Source: Argonema galeatum A003/A1
GTDB lineage: Bacteria > Cyanobacteriota > Cyanobacteriia > Cyanobacteriales > Aerosakkonemataceae
Assembly: GCF_023333595.1 (NCBI RefSeq)
Contig: NZ_JAIQZM010000023.1
Location: 1 to 64,000, forward strand
Length of the DNA stretch: 64,000 nucleotides
Direction: 5' to 3'
Positions 26,986-34,638 of this stretch are shown here, piece after piece. The translations under genes were made by a program, and so were the position numbers. The notes under the pieces are model-generated. The model saw only the letters and a program-made list of their open reading frames with translations, was not told the DNA's origin and ran no database searches. How positions within the stretch are numbered: the first letter of the stretch is position 1; each line of letters opens with the position of its first letter.

Positions 26986-27002
26986 ATAATGAGTATCATT
27001 CT
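26986..27002. promoter_or_regulatory. Zur-type operator, box 3 (divergent znuCB / znuA)
   Basis: ATAATG-AGTAT-CATTCT matches boxes 1 and 2 at all half-site positions but one. It lies in the intergenic region between divergent znuC and znuA and could control both directions. Confidence 0.8.
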
Positions 27003-27057
27003 CATAAAAATGGTAAGTTTGTAAGAAGTAACGGCAAATAACCTTAAGGAGCAGACG

Positions 27058-28053
27058 ATGCAAGAGCAAAATCGGTGGTTTTGGGGTGTGGCGGTAGTAG
27101 CGATCGCAGCAAATCTAGCCGGATGCAGTCCCAGCACCAAGGCTACCACACAAACAACAGCGATCGCAAAGCCGAAAGTAGTTGCATCTTACAGTGTTCT
27201 GTGCGACTTGACCGAAAAAATTGCCCAGGACACAGTTGACTTGAACTGTTTGATTGATGCCGATGAAGACCCCCACACCTATCAAGCGACACCGGAAGAC
27301 CGCAAAGCCATTGAAACGGCGCAACTCGTTCTCTATGGCGGCTACGACTTTGAACCCACCATCATCAACTTGATTAAAGCAACGAACAACTCAGCGCCTA
27401 AGATTGCTGTCGATGAGAAAGCAGTGCCTAACCCACTCATAGGTGAAGAACATCATCACGATAGTAAAGAAAAGCAAACTGAGGCAGAGAAAACACCCGA
27501 CCCCCACGTCTGGCACGATGCCCAGAATGGCATCCAAATGGTAGATACAATTCGCGACCAATTGATTAATATTACCCCAGCCAATGCAAATCTTTATACC
27601 CGTAACGCCCAAAAGCTGACAGACGAACTAAAACAGGTGGATAGCTGGATTAAAGTTCAAATTAACACAATTCCCGCCCAGCAACGCAAATTAGTGACAA
27701 CTCACGATGCTTTGGGTTACTATGCCAAAGCTTACGGTCTGACAGTTGAAGGTACGCTGCAAGGCTTTTCCTCTGAAGAACAGCCAACAGCAGCACGAGT
27801 AAAAGAATTGGTTAAAGAAGTTAAAGAAGCCAGAGTTCCCACGATTTTCGCTGAATTAACCGCCAACGATCGGGTAATTAACACAGTAGCTAGAGAGGCG
27901 AAAGTAAAAGTTTCCGATCGAAAACTGATGGCTGACGGTCTGAGCGAAGCGGGAACTCCTGCTAGTACCTATATAGGAATGTTAACTGCTAATACCTGCG
28001 CGATCGTAGATGGTTTGGGAGGCAAATGCACCCCCGTTAATTTTACTCCCTAA
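27058..28053 (+). CDS. znuA: zinc-binding lipoprotein ZnuA
   Basis: This 331-aa periplasmic solute-binding lipoprotein has signal/lipobox LAGC with Cys23. Metal-ligand histidines are expected at H73 (DPHTYQ), in DPHVWHD near 150, and in THDALGYYAKAYGL. The acidic His-rich loop EEHHHDSKE (131-139) is the hallmark of zinc-type rather than manganese-type proteins. An AAGGAG lies six bases before the ATG. It is divergent from znuCB and shares Zur box 3. Its last 11 bases overlap the convergent DUF4351 gene. Confidence 0.95.
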   Translation: MQEQNRWFWGVAVVAIAANLAGCSPSTKATTQTTAIAKPKVVASYSVLCDLTEKIAQDTVDLNCLIDADEDPHTYQATPEDRKAIETAQLVLYGGYDFEPTIINLIKATNNSAPKIAVDEKAVPNPLIGEEHHHDSKEKQTEAEKTPDPHVWHDAQNGIQMVDTIRDQLINITPANANLYTRNAQKLTDELKQVDSWIKVQINTIPAQQRKLVTTHDALGYYAKAYGLTVEGTLQGFSSEEQPTAARVKELVKEVKEARVPTIFAELTANDRVINTVAREAKVKVSDRKLMADGLSEAGTPASTYIGMLTANTCAIVDGLGGKCTPVNFTP

Positions 28054-28930
28054 ACCGCGCGAATAACTGCTCGCGGTTACACTGCATAATCAACTGCGTT
28101 ACCTCCTTAGCTGGCAATTGGCTTAAAGACTCCACAATTTGAGCTAATTCCTCATCAATTTCTCCAAACTTAACTTCCAACATACTCTCAACCATCAGGC
28201 GCATTCCTTGTTGAACACCTTGTTCTTCTCCCCTCTTGAGAGCTTCTTGTTCCCATTGAATATATAGAGGTGACAACTTCATAATTAAACTCCTCTCCTC
28301 TTGGTCTAAACTTTCTGTTGTTTGCAGATTAGCCTGAAAATTGGTCAGCAATTTGAAAACATTTGAACGTAAGGGATGATTTAGCGGAAGTTGCTGTAAC
28401 TCATCAATTGCTTCTTCCTGCACTCGCCCTTTGCCTAAAACTCTCAGCCAAAGGGTAGCTTCCGTTTTCGGTAACTGATGAATGACTACAATTGCACTTC
28501 GCAAATATGACGGCAAGAAATAAATTCCTTGTCCCCAGTTTTCTAGATCGATTCTAGCGCCAAATCCGTTGACGATGGATTCAGACGCGGTTGGGGAAAG
28601 AATCCACAGACGCGGTAAACTTTCCTCAGCTATCCGCTCTTTTTGACGATTAGCTTCTCGCTGCAACTCTCCGGTGAGAGTTAAAAGTTTTGATAAGCAA
28701 CCTCTGATATCGGTGGGAGAAACTGCATTGCGGAATGGTTCAAAAATAGAAGGCGTTGCCGCTAACCGACCGAGTAATCCTAAAATATCGGTGTTGGTTG
28801 TGGGCGCAAACCAAACATCGATTTCCCGGACTTCCGCAGAAACGCGACGCGGCGCTTTCACTTCCCCAAAAGGTGCTAGCAATTCTTCTAAATAATCTTT
28901 GGCGAATTGGTCGTGGATAAACCTGGTCAT
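28043..28930 (-). CDS. DUF4351 / Rpn-like PD-(D/E)XK family protein
   Basis: This 295-aa protein starts MTRFIHDQFAKDYLEELL, with an EVREIDVWFAP segment where a PD-(D/E)XK nuclease-like core is expected. It ends in a DUF4351-type C-terminus (MLEVKFGEIDEELAQIVESL). Such proteins are abundant, fast-multiplying cyanobacterial paralogues related to recombination-promoting nucleases. Their real function is unknown. It is convergent with znuA and overlaps it by 11 bases, so it is unlikely to share regulation. Confidence 0.8.
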   Translation of the reverse strand: MTRFIHDQFAKDYLEELLAPFGEVKAPRRVSAEVREIDVWFAPTTNTDILGLLGRLAATPSIFEPFRNAVSPTDIRGCLSKLLTLTGELQREANRQKERIAEESLPRLWILSPTASESIVNGFGARIDLENWGQGIYFLPSYLRSAIVVIHQLPKTEATLWLRVLGKGRVQEEAIDELQQLPLNHPLRSNVFKLLTNFQANLQTTESLDQEERSLIMKLSPLYIQWEQEALKRGEEQGVQQGMRLMVESMLEVKFGEIDEELAQIVESLSQLPAKEVTQLIMQCNREQLFARFRE

Positions 28931-29023
28931 TTCAATATTATAAAGAAAATCCAGTTTCTCACTCCCACGACTAATGACTAAATTGCGCTAGGGTAGGGTG
29001 GAGACGATTTCTCTGGCTAAACT

Positions 29024-30418
29024 GTGTTTCCTTCCAGACGACCTGCTATATTACTGAGTTTAGTTACTTTGCTGCTGGCCTCCTTGACTGGCTGCGCCGA
29101 CAGTCCAGCTGGCAAAAACCTAGAGCAGTCTTTGGCGGCAGACCCCAAACTAAAAGATAACGCGATCGCATTTGAGCAATCAGCTACAGATCCAAAAGCT
29201 CAGAATCAAACCCTGGCTCAACTCCCATCTGACTTCCCATCAGAAATTCCCCAATATCCCCTAGCTGAACTACAGCAAGTCACGCCACCAACAGCACAAT
29301 CTGACGGCAACTCCACAACTCGCTGGACTAGCGCCGATCCCGTCAACCTGGTTCAGAACTTTTACCAAAAGCAGTTTCAAGATAGTAATTGGCAATTGCT
29401 CAGCCAGCCTACTACAGATGAAGTAGGCGGCACCTTTGAGGCTCGCCGAAATGACTTGAAAGTCACCGTTTCCATCCAACCCATTCAGAGTAATGGGACA
29501 AATACCGACTCTACCGCGACGCCTTCACCCACTCAAGCAGCTGCCGAACAAAATTCAAAAGCCGCAACCGAATTTACAATCGAGTACCTGCGCGATCGCA
29601 GCGACACAGCCGCGCAACCCACCGCCAACGCTACCCCCCTTGCCCCTACCCCTACACCAACCCCTACCGCCCAGCCAACCGCAACTCCTCAAGCAAACAA
29701 CCCCACCAACACATCTAATTCACTTGTTTTTTCCGACATCAACAAAGCCCCAACCGAATTGCGTTCCCACATTGCCGACTTAGCGCAATTAGGAGTACTG
29801 GCGCTCAATCCAGGTAGTTCCAAACCAAATCCATCTGCCACCAGCAGGCAGTTTGAACCCAACAAACCCATCAGCCACCGCGAGTTTGCCCGTTGGCTGA
29901 TTGCTACCAATAATCAGATATATGCCAACAATCCCGCCAAACAAATTCGTTTGGCAACAGATTCATCTCAACCGACTTTTCAGGATGTACCTCGAACTGA
30001 CCCCGATTTTCCAGCTATTCAAGGATTAGCTGAAGCAGGTTTGATTCCCAGTCCGCTTTCTGGCGACAGCACAGCGGTGTTATTTCGCCCTGGTGCAGCT
30101 CTAACGCGGGAACAGATGCTAGTTTGGAAACTGCCTTTGGATACCCGTCTGGTGTCAACTGCCACTATTGACTCCGTGAAACAAACTTGGGGTTTCCAAG
30201 ATGTGGCCAAGATTGACCCGAAGGCGTTGCGATCGGTTTTGACAGATTTCCAGAATGGAGATACTTCTAATATTCGCCGGGTTTTTGGTTACACTACCCT
30301 ATTCCAGCCGAAGAAATCTGTAACTCGCGCTGAGGCGGCAGCAACCCTGTGGTATTTTGGCACTCAGAATGAAGGCATATCCGCTAAGGAAGTTCTGCAA
30401 GCAAAACCTCAACAATAA
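29024..30418 (+). CDS. SLH-domain lipoprotein
   Basis: This 464-aa protein starts at GTG with a lipoprotein signal (LLASLTGC, Cys about 24). A low-complexity Pro/Thr/Gln linker (residues about 205-235, PTPTPTAQPT) separates an N-terminal globular part from three SLH-like units: VFSDINKAP...FEPNKPISHREFARWL, TFQDVPRTD...FRPGAALTREQ and GFQDVAKID...SVTRAEAAATL. SLH units bind peptidoglycan-linked polymers, so it probably tethers the outer membrane or cell wall. It is monocistronic. Confidence 0.88.
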   Translation: MFPSRRPAILLSLVTLLLASLTGCADSPAGKNLEQSLAADPKLKDNAIAFEQSATDPKAQNQTLAQLPSDFPSEIPQYPLAELQQVTPPTAQSDGNSTTRWTSADPVNLVQNFYQKQFQDSNWQLLSQPTTDEVGGTFEARRNDLKVTVSIQPIQSNGTNTDSTATPSPTQAAAEQNSKAATEFTIEYLRDRSDTAAQPTANATPLAPTPTPTPTAQPTATPQANNPTNTSNSLVFSDINKAPTELRSHIADLAQLGVLALNPGSSKPNPSATSRQFEPNKPISHREFARWLIATNNQIYANNPAKQIRLATDSSQPTFQDVPRTDPDFPAIQGLAEAGLIPSPLSGDSTAVLFRPGAALTREQMLVWKLPLDTRLVSTATIDSVKQTWGFQDVAKIDPKALRSVLTDFQNGDTSNIRRVFGYTTLFQPKKSVTRAEAAATLWYFGTQNEGISAKEVLQAKPQQ

Positions 30419-30511
30419 TATAGCTAGGGACTAGGGGCTAGGGGAAGAAGGGTTTAGAATTAAGGGTTTCAGGGATTTAGAACGCCCTAACTGCCTTGGC
30501 GGTTGCTATAA
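30419..30511. repeat. dispersed GGGGCTAGGGG repeat, copy 1
   Basis: About 93 bp begin TATAGCTAGGGACTAGGGGC and end GGTTGCTATA. Related copies lie at 46863-46956 and 57437-57660. TATAGC/GCTATA at the ends suggests terminal inverted repeats. The rest of 30512-30805 holds an inverted ATTTCAGATTG pair at about 30517-30562 and copy 2 of the 15897-type MITE (30633-30758), and no gene. Confidence 0.75.
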
Positions 30512-30632
30512 TTTGAGATTTCAGATTGAATTTTTAAATTTAAAATGTGCAATCTGAAATTTGAGCAGTTGTAGGTTTGGTTGAGCGAAGCTAAACCAAA
30601 CCTACATCTTATATCATCTCCGGTAGCATCCT

Positions 30633-30758
30633 TAGCTAAAAAATTCGCCTTCTTATCTGCGTTCATCTGCGTTCATCTGTCTTCATCTGCGGTAAAAATT
30701 TAACCCACAATGACAACAGAAAATTTGACGATATCACTCATGTACTAACGATGCAACC
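30633..30758. mobile_element. second copy of the 15897-type MITE
   Basis: It matches 15921-16048 almost base for base (TATCTGCGTTCATCTGC..., GGTAAAAATTTAACC, TTTGACGATATCACTCATG). The terminal inverted repeats are degraded here. No coding capacity. Confidence 0.7.
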
Positions 30759-30805
30759 ACTTTAGATTTCAGATTGAAAAATTCAATCCCAAATCGAATG
30801 ACTTG

Positions 30806-31222
30806 TCACCTCCCTTCCTGTTGTAGTAGTTTCGATACTTCTCCATGAAGCAAAGCAACATCAGGATCGCGTTGGATAGCCCTATAGTATCGATTCGGTA
30901 CAGCCGTTCCCTCTTCCCCAAGCGAAAGCAACTTTCGCGCTTCTTCGAGAAGCTCATTGGCTTGATTCAAGGTTACAGGTTCTTTAGAACTGAGCGTTTC
31001 ATCGATTTGGACGATAAATTGAGATATAGGGCGCAGCCAGCTAAACCATTCATGATCGACGACTAATCGGAAAAACTCACCTTTTGATTGAATTCTTCCG
31101 TAAAACTGCTCATAAACAACGCGCTCAGATTCGAGTAGTGCTTTGTGCAGACGAAGCAAAACAGCCCGTACTTCGCGCAGTTGTTGGAGTGTGAATTCTA
31201 GAGATGAACTATGGGCTTCCAT
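30806..31222 (-). CDS. conserved protein of unknown function
   Basis: This 138-aa soluble, mostly helical protein starts MEAHSSSLEFTLQQLREVRAVL, with EQFYGRIQSKGEFFRLVVDH and WFSWLRPISQFI in the middle. I do not recognise a named family. No signal or membrane segment is seen. The start at 31222 is chosen because the upstream in-frame extension reads through simple-repeat DNA (CCAAAATC). It is monocistronic. Confidence 0.65.
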   Translation of the reverse strand: MEAHSSSLEFTLQQLREVRAVLLRLHKALLESERVVYEQFYGRIQSKGEFFRLVVDHEWFSWLRPISQFIVQIDETLSSKEPVTLNQANELLEEARKLLSLGEEGTAVPNRYYRAIQRDPDVALLHGEVSKLLQQEGR

Positions 31223-31348
31223 CAGACAACAGTTGGAGTAAATACTTTTTCTATTTTGCCATCTGGAAGAGGGGCTAGGGAAGAGGGGCAGGTGAAATTT
31301 ACCAATCCAAAATCCAAAATCCAAAATTCTATCAATTAGTGCAAATGG

Positions 31349-31415
31349 GTAGGGGCGGGTTTAGCCAAAGAGCTTGATTCCTATCGATAAGATTAAAGTC
31401 AAAACCCGCCCCTAC
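31349..31415. repeat. 14-bp inverted repeat GTAGGGGCGGGTTT
   Basis: Perfect arms at 31349-31362 and 31402-31415 form a stem-loop of the palindromic type frequent in this genome. It marks the left edge of the accessory region. Confidence 0.7.
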
Positions 31416-31455
31416 TCTACAATCTGTAACATTTAGGTATTTGATATGAGTCCAT

Positions 31456-31503
31456 TATTGCGTCAGCTTTTCCTGAGAGTGTAAAATCGGTAATAGTAGT
31501 GCG
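31456..31503 (+). pseudogene. 3' tail remnant of an immunity-like gene
   Basis: The sequence reads IASAFPESVKSVIVV in frame, almost the same as the C-terminus of the intact gene at 33954 (YPAFPEKVKSVIVV). A third tail copy lies at 33385-33432. Only about 45 bases survive. Confidence 0.65.
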
Positions 31504-31527
31504 ATTGTCACCGACAGAATTTTCTGT

Positions 31528-31670
31528 TATAATTGTGGACAACCATAGACAAAAGTAGAATATAATAGATTTACAAGCCTTTAGCAAAGATTATTAACAA
31601 TCAGCAAAAAAATGGTATAGAGTTTATTGGTGTTCAAGTTAATCATATTCTAGAGTTGGAGCAGTTACAC
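31528..31670 (+). pseudogene. internally deleted vapBC copy
   Basis: Bases 31528-31574 match the promoter region of the intact vapBC pair (TATAATTG, then CATAGACAAAAGTAGAATAT). From 31575 the sequence jumps to the middle of vapC, copying 33005-33100 (CCTTTAGCAAAGATTATTAA...). The antitoxin and the catalytic front of the toxin are missing. It is a decayed duplicate. Confidence 0.7.
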
Positions 31671-31693
31671 AGAATGTTTGAGGAGAATCAATT

Positions 31694-31942
31694 ATGCAAG
31701 CATTTGAAATGATGGGAACAATTGATGAAAAAGGTCAATTAATTTTAGATAGCAATCTCAATGTTCCTGCACCTAGTCGTGTGAAAGTAATTGTTTTACT
31801 GACTAATGAAGATGAGTCTGAATGCGATCCTGATGATACCCCTGTTGAAGAAATTAAAGCGAGTTTACAACGTGCTTTACAACAAGTAAAAGCAGGAGAA
31901 ACGCGACCTATTTCTGAATTATGGAATAGAATAGATGACTAA
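31694..31942 (+). CDS. antitoxin-like protein (partner toxin truncated)
   Basis: This 82-aa acidic protein starts MQAFEMMGTIDEKGQLILD, a small beta-strand DNA-binding-like start, with a helical C-terminal half (EEIKASLQRALQQVKAGETRP, in part) as in many cyanobacterial antitoxins. The downstream frame overlapping its stop encodes only 20 residues of a toxin. If the antitoxin is expressed it is an orphan. The family assignment is from general appearance. Confidence 0.65.
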   Translation: MQAFEMMGTIDEKGQLILDSNLNVPAPSRVKVIVLLTNEDESECDPDDTPVEEIKASLQRALQQVKAGETRPISELWNRIDD

Positions 31943-31997
31943 TAATTTCAATGAAATTTCAGTCAGATTTGCTAATGAATTTGAAACTCAACCATAG
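31935..31997 (+). pseudogene. truncated toxin start
   Basis: The ATG overlaps the antitoxin stop and reads MTNNFNEISVRFANEFETQP, then TAG. The first about 16 residues look like the start of a RelE-type toxin. The frame then runs into a copy of the dispersed ACCATAGTCTGTAGGG repeat, which supplies the stop. I infer truncation by repeat insertion or deletion. Confidence 0.6.
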
Positions 31998-32084
31998 TCT
32001 GTAGGGTGCGTCAGATAGTCAAGTTAATTATCTCATCAATAACTTTTTTGGTTTGATGAAAACTATGAGATAAGCGATCGCACT
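31986..32084. repeat. GTAGGGTGCGTCAGAT repeat, copy 1
   Basis: First of four copies in 2.7 kb of a roughly 100-150-bp element (TCAACCATAGTCTGTAGGGT..., TTAATTATCTCATC..., GCGATCGCACT). The other copies are at 32320-32473, 33257-33383 and 34486-34638. Each copy lies at the edge of a toxin-antitoxin or toxin-immunity gene. Confidence 0.75.
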
Positions 32085-32303
32085 ATATTTAGTAATTGAA
32101 AATCTTCCAGCTTGATTTTTTCTTGAATATAATCATCTAAAGGGAGAGATAAAGTAAGTTTTCCTTTACTTTGCTTAATTGCCATCTCCCAAGCACTCGC
32201 CACACTAATATATTTTATATTGTCTATATCTTCAATTAAATTTTGGGCAGTATCACTAAGTTTTTTATACCCGGAGAAAAACCAAATGATAGCATATAAA
32301 ATG
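32083..32303 (-). pseudogene. PIN-domain toxin (vapC) remnant
   Basis: On the minus strand one frame reads IWFFSGYKKLSDTAQNLIED, then ISVASAWEMAIKQSKGKL and TLSLPLDDYIQEKIKLEDFQ. This is a PIN-type toxin middle related to the intact one at 32834 (WWDSDPSKLSKKAL, VSVVTLWEIQIKTQLGKL). Both ends are missing: the 5' end lacks the MKFLLDTH start and the 3' end is replaced by a dispersed repeat. Non-functional. Confidence 0.7.
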
Positions 32304-32319
32304 TTGTATTCACGGGGAA

Positions 32320-32473
32320 GCGATCGGTCCCATTGAATCGCACCTCATCCAACCTCTACCAAAAAGTGCTATCCTCAACCATAGCCTGTAGGGTGCGTCA
32401 GATTGTTAAGTTAATTATCTCATCAATAACTTTTTTGTCTGACGCACCCTACGAAATAGGCGATCGCACTATG
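32320..32473. repeat. GTAGGGTGCGTCAGAT repeat, copy 2, with 14-bp TIRs
   Basis: It contains a perfect inverted pair GTAGGGTGCGTCAG (32388-32401) / CTGACGCACCCTAC (32439-32452), preceded by the GCGATCGGTCCCATTGAATC-type flank shared with copies 3 and 4. MITE-like. Confidence 0.75.
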
Positions 32474-32600
32474 CTAACGCAGCCGAAAAACGCACCATGT
32501 CCAAAAAGCGATCGCTCCAAAAGCAGCTTTATGTTATAATTGGGACTTACCATAGACAAAAGTAGAATATGATAGAGTTACAAAACTTTGAGGGGTAAAA

Positions 32601-32837
32601 ATGCTGACAAAAACATTTGATATTCAGCAAAATTCCATCAGTTTAATAGATTTCCTAGCCTTAGTAGAAGATAATACAGAAATCGTTTTGACTAATGGGG
32701 ATATGCCTTTTGCTAAAGTGATTCCCATAAATTATATTCAGGAAAAGATTGCACCTAAAGCTGGATTAAATTTAGGTGCAATGGTGATGAGTGATGATTT
32801 TGATGAACCTTTACCTGATGAATTTTGGGCGCAATGA
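32601..32837 (+). CDS. VapB/Phd-type antitoxin
   Basis: This 78-aa protein starts MLTKTFDIQQNSISLIDFLA. A central VLTNGDMPFAKVIPI strand pattern typical of Phd/YefM/AbrB-like cyanobacterial antitoxins is followed by an acidic C-terminus (DDFDEPLPDEFWAQ) that would cap the PIN toxin. A promoter-like TATAAT lies at 32535. The TGA overlaps the toxin ATG. The pair presumably autoregulates. Confidence 0.78.
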   Translation: MLTKTFDIQQNSISLIDFLALVEDNTEIVLTNGDMPFAKVIPINYIQEKIAPKAGLNLGAMVMSDDFDEPLPDEFWAQ

Positions 32838-33217
32838 AATTTTTATTAGATACTCATACTTTTATTTGGTGGGATAGCGATCCATCCAAGCTGTCAAAAA
32901 AAGCGCTCGATTTATTGTTAAATCAAGAAAATACTCGTTTGGTAAGTGTTGTGACTCTCTGGGAAATACAAATTAAAACCCAGTTGGGGAAATTGACCTT
33001 AAATCAGCCTTTAGCAAAGATTATTAACAATCAGCAAAAAAATCGGATAGAGTTTATCGGGGTTCAAGTTAATCATATTCTAGAGTTGGAGCAATTACCC
33101 TTATATCATAAAGATCCTTTTGATCGGTTATTAATTGCACAAGCGAAAGCTGAAAATGCTATTTTAGTTAGTCGAGATCCAGTGTTTTCTAATTATACTA
33201 TAGATATTGAATGGTAA
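32834..33217 (+). CDS. VapC-type PIN-domain ribonuclease toxin
   Basis: This 127-aa PIN-domain protein has acidic active-site residues in FLLDTHTF (first Asp), LWEIQIK (Glu) and KDPFDRLLIAQA (Asp), with a final LVSRDPVFSNY. This is a complete set of PIN residues, so an active Mg-dependent RNase is expected. ATG 32834 overlaps the antitoxin stop. A TTG nine bases earlier is rejected. Part of this gene (33005-33100) is duplicated in the broken copy at 31575. Confidence 0.88.
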   Translation: MKFLLDTHTFIWWDSDPSKLSKKALDLLLNQENTRLVSVVTLWEIQIKTQLGKLTLNQPLAKIINNQQKNRIEFIGVQVNHILELEQLPLYHKDPFDRLLIAQAKAENAILVSRDPVFSNYTIDIEW

Positions 33218-33256
33218 GCCTCATCTGCCGTTAGGAAAGCACTTGCGTGAAGCAAA

Positions 33257-33383
33257 GCGATCGGTCCCATCGAATCGCACCTCATCCAACCTCTATCAAA
33301 AAGCGCTATACTCAACCATAGTCTGTAGGGTGCGTCAGATAGTCAAGTTAATTATCTCATCGATAACTTTTTTTGTCTGATGT
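33257..33383. repeat. GTAGGGTGCGTCAGAT repeat, copy 3
   Basis: It has the same left flank (GCGATCGGTCCCAT, ACCTCATCCAACCTCTA) and core as copies 2 and 4. The right end is cut by the immunity-tail remnant at 33385. Confidence 0.75.
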
Positions 33384-33384
33384 T

Positions 33385-33432
33385 TATTGCGTCAGCTTTT
33401 CCTGAAAGTGTAAAATCGGTAACAGTAGTGTG
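33385..33432 (+). pseudogene. second 3' tail remnant of an immunity-like gene
   Basis: ATTGCGTCAGCTTTTCCTGA and onward is near-identical to 31456-31503 and homologous to the end of the intact gene at 34439-34478. It directly precedes the toxin-like ORF, so that ORF's apparent GTG start at 33430 lies in remnant DNA. Confidence 0.6.
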
Positions 33433-33921
33433 ATTGTCACTCACACAAGTTTATGTTATAATTGCAATATCAATTATACGAAACAGGATATTTTATTGTC
33501 ATCAGATGATTTAGAAACTATCGAGATTGTTGAAGCAGATATTATTGATTCAACGGTTGAGGTCGGGAGTGGATGTATTTGGCGAGGGAGTGGTAAAGAG
33601 CCTCAATGGGATAATCCAAAATCAACTAAGGTTTACGATCATATTATCCGTCATCATGGTTCTAAGCTCAAATCTAGTAATTTACAGGGAAGATCGGCGA
33701 GTAAGAATCAGGATCAAGGACAATGGTTAAATGAGCAAGATTGGGTCATAGCAGAAAAGTTAATTCCTAAGTATTATGGGCAGTATATTATTAAGTTTAA
33801 GCGTCCGATTGGTAGAGTTTATCATCCTGATGGTATAATTACGGAAAATGTTTATTGTGTGCAAATAGGGAGAAATGCTGATGGAACAATTAAATATGCT
33901 TATCCAATTGTTAAAAGGTAA
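33430..33921 (+). CDS. polymorphic-toxin C-terminal-like ORF (orphan toxin domain)
   Basis: The frame gives 163 aa. The last about 105 residues look like a secreted-toxin catalytic tip: TKVYDHIIRHHGSKLK, QGRSASKNQDQGQWL, PIGRVYHPDGIITENV and DGTIKYAYPI. The arrangement of His/Arg/Lys and the closing strand resembles RNase-type CdiA-CT/BECR toxins. That is an inference from pattern. The first about 25 residues read through remnant DNA, so the true start is unclear (a TTG at 33496 is one choice). No delivery domain is attached. The gene 32 bases downstream is a candidate immunity gene. It may be a displaced toxin tip or a degraded toxin. Confidence 0.6.
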   Translation: MIVTHTSLCYNCNINYTKQDILLSSDDLETIEIVEADIIDSTVEVGSGCIWRGSGKEPQWDNPKSTKVYDHIIRHHGSKLKSSNLQGRSASKNQDQGQWLNEQDWVIAEKLIPKYYGQYIIKFKRPIGRVYHPDGIITENVYCVQIGRNADGTIKYAYPIVKR

Positions 33922-33953
33922 ATAAAAATTAATTGAAAACGAGGTAAGTTAAG

Positions 33954-34478
33954 ATGAAAAGAACAACTAATTTTAGTTTTAAGATTGGCGATCGCAATTT
34001 AGAAAATTATGCGTTACCTCCTGACGATCCTTTGGGAGAATTATCTGAGTTTGAATTAGGATTACGTCGTTTTTGTTATGATTGCGATCGCCAGGTTGTT
34101 GTCGAAATTGGAGATATCAAGTTTGCCGTGTTTTTTGACCCCGATATTTGTATGTTACTAGAAGATCGCTTTCCCGAACAAATTGGGGAATTAGAACAGG
34201 GTAAAAGCATCCGTATAGATTTTGCCGAAAGTTATCATATTACAATAATTTTAACGCCGATAGGTGAGGTGGTTAGTTGTCAATTAAGGAAGTTTGGTTA
34301 TGAGCATAATTATGATGATTATGAATTGGATAAAAACCAAGTTTTAGGAGAGTTAAAAAAGTTTTTGGTGGAAGTAATGCAATTGGCGATCGATCGGGAT
34401 TATGTGACTTTAGAGGATAGGGAAAAGTTTATTTATCCCGCTTTTCCTGAGAAGGTAAAATCAGTAATAGTGGTGTGA
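33954..34478 (+). CDS. candidate immunity protein for the upstream toxin domain
   Basis: This 174-aa acidic cytosolic protein has no signal and no recognised domain. GAGGTAAG lies just before the ATG. It has an N-terminal half rich in Glu/Asp (DDPLGELSEFELGLRR), a beta-rich centre (VVVEIGDIKFAVFFDPD) and a helical C-terminus. Its place 32 bases after a toxin-like ORF, its acidity and the repeated tail copies at 31456 and 33385 are what immunity genes of polymorphic toxin loci show. No immunity family can be named by eye. Confidence 0.6.
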   Translation: MKRTTNFSFKIGDRNLENYALPPDDPLGELSEFELGLRRFCYDCDRQVVVEIGDIKFAVFFDPDICMLLEDRFPEQIGELEQGKSIRIDFAESYHITIILTPIGEVVSCQLRKFGYEHNYDDYELDKNQVLGELKKFLVEVMQLAIDRDYVTLEDREKFIYPAFPEKVKSVIVV

Positions 34479-34485
34479 TTAAGAA

Positions 34486-34638
34486 GGCGATCGGCCCCAT
34501 TGAATCGCCTCTCATCCAACCTCTACCAAAAAGCGCTATCTTCAACCATAGTCGGTAGGGTGCGTCAGATTGTTAAGTTAATTATCTGATCGATCACTTT
34601 TTTGGTTTGATCGAAACTATGAGATAGGCGATCGCACT
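34486..34638. repeat. GTAGGGTGCGTCAGAT repeat, copy 4
   Basis: It spans the gap between the immunity-like gene and the convergent ATP-grasp gene and runs into the last codons of the latter, supplying its C-terminal residues. Same flank and core as copies 2 and 3. Confidence 0.7.

Noticed and set aside
29493..29783. 96-codon Pro-rich ORF
   Set aside because: It is a frame-shifted shadow of the Pro/Thr linker of the SLH protein.
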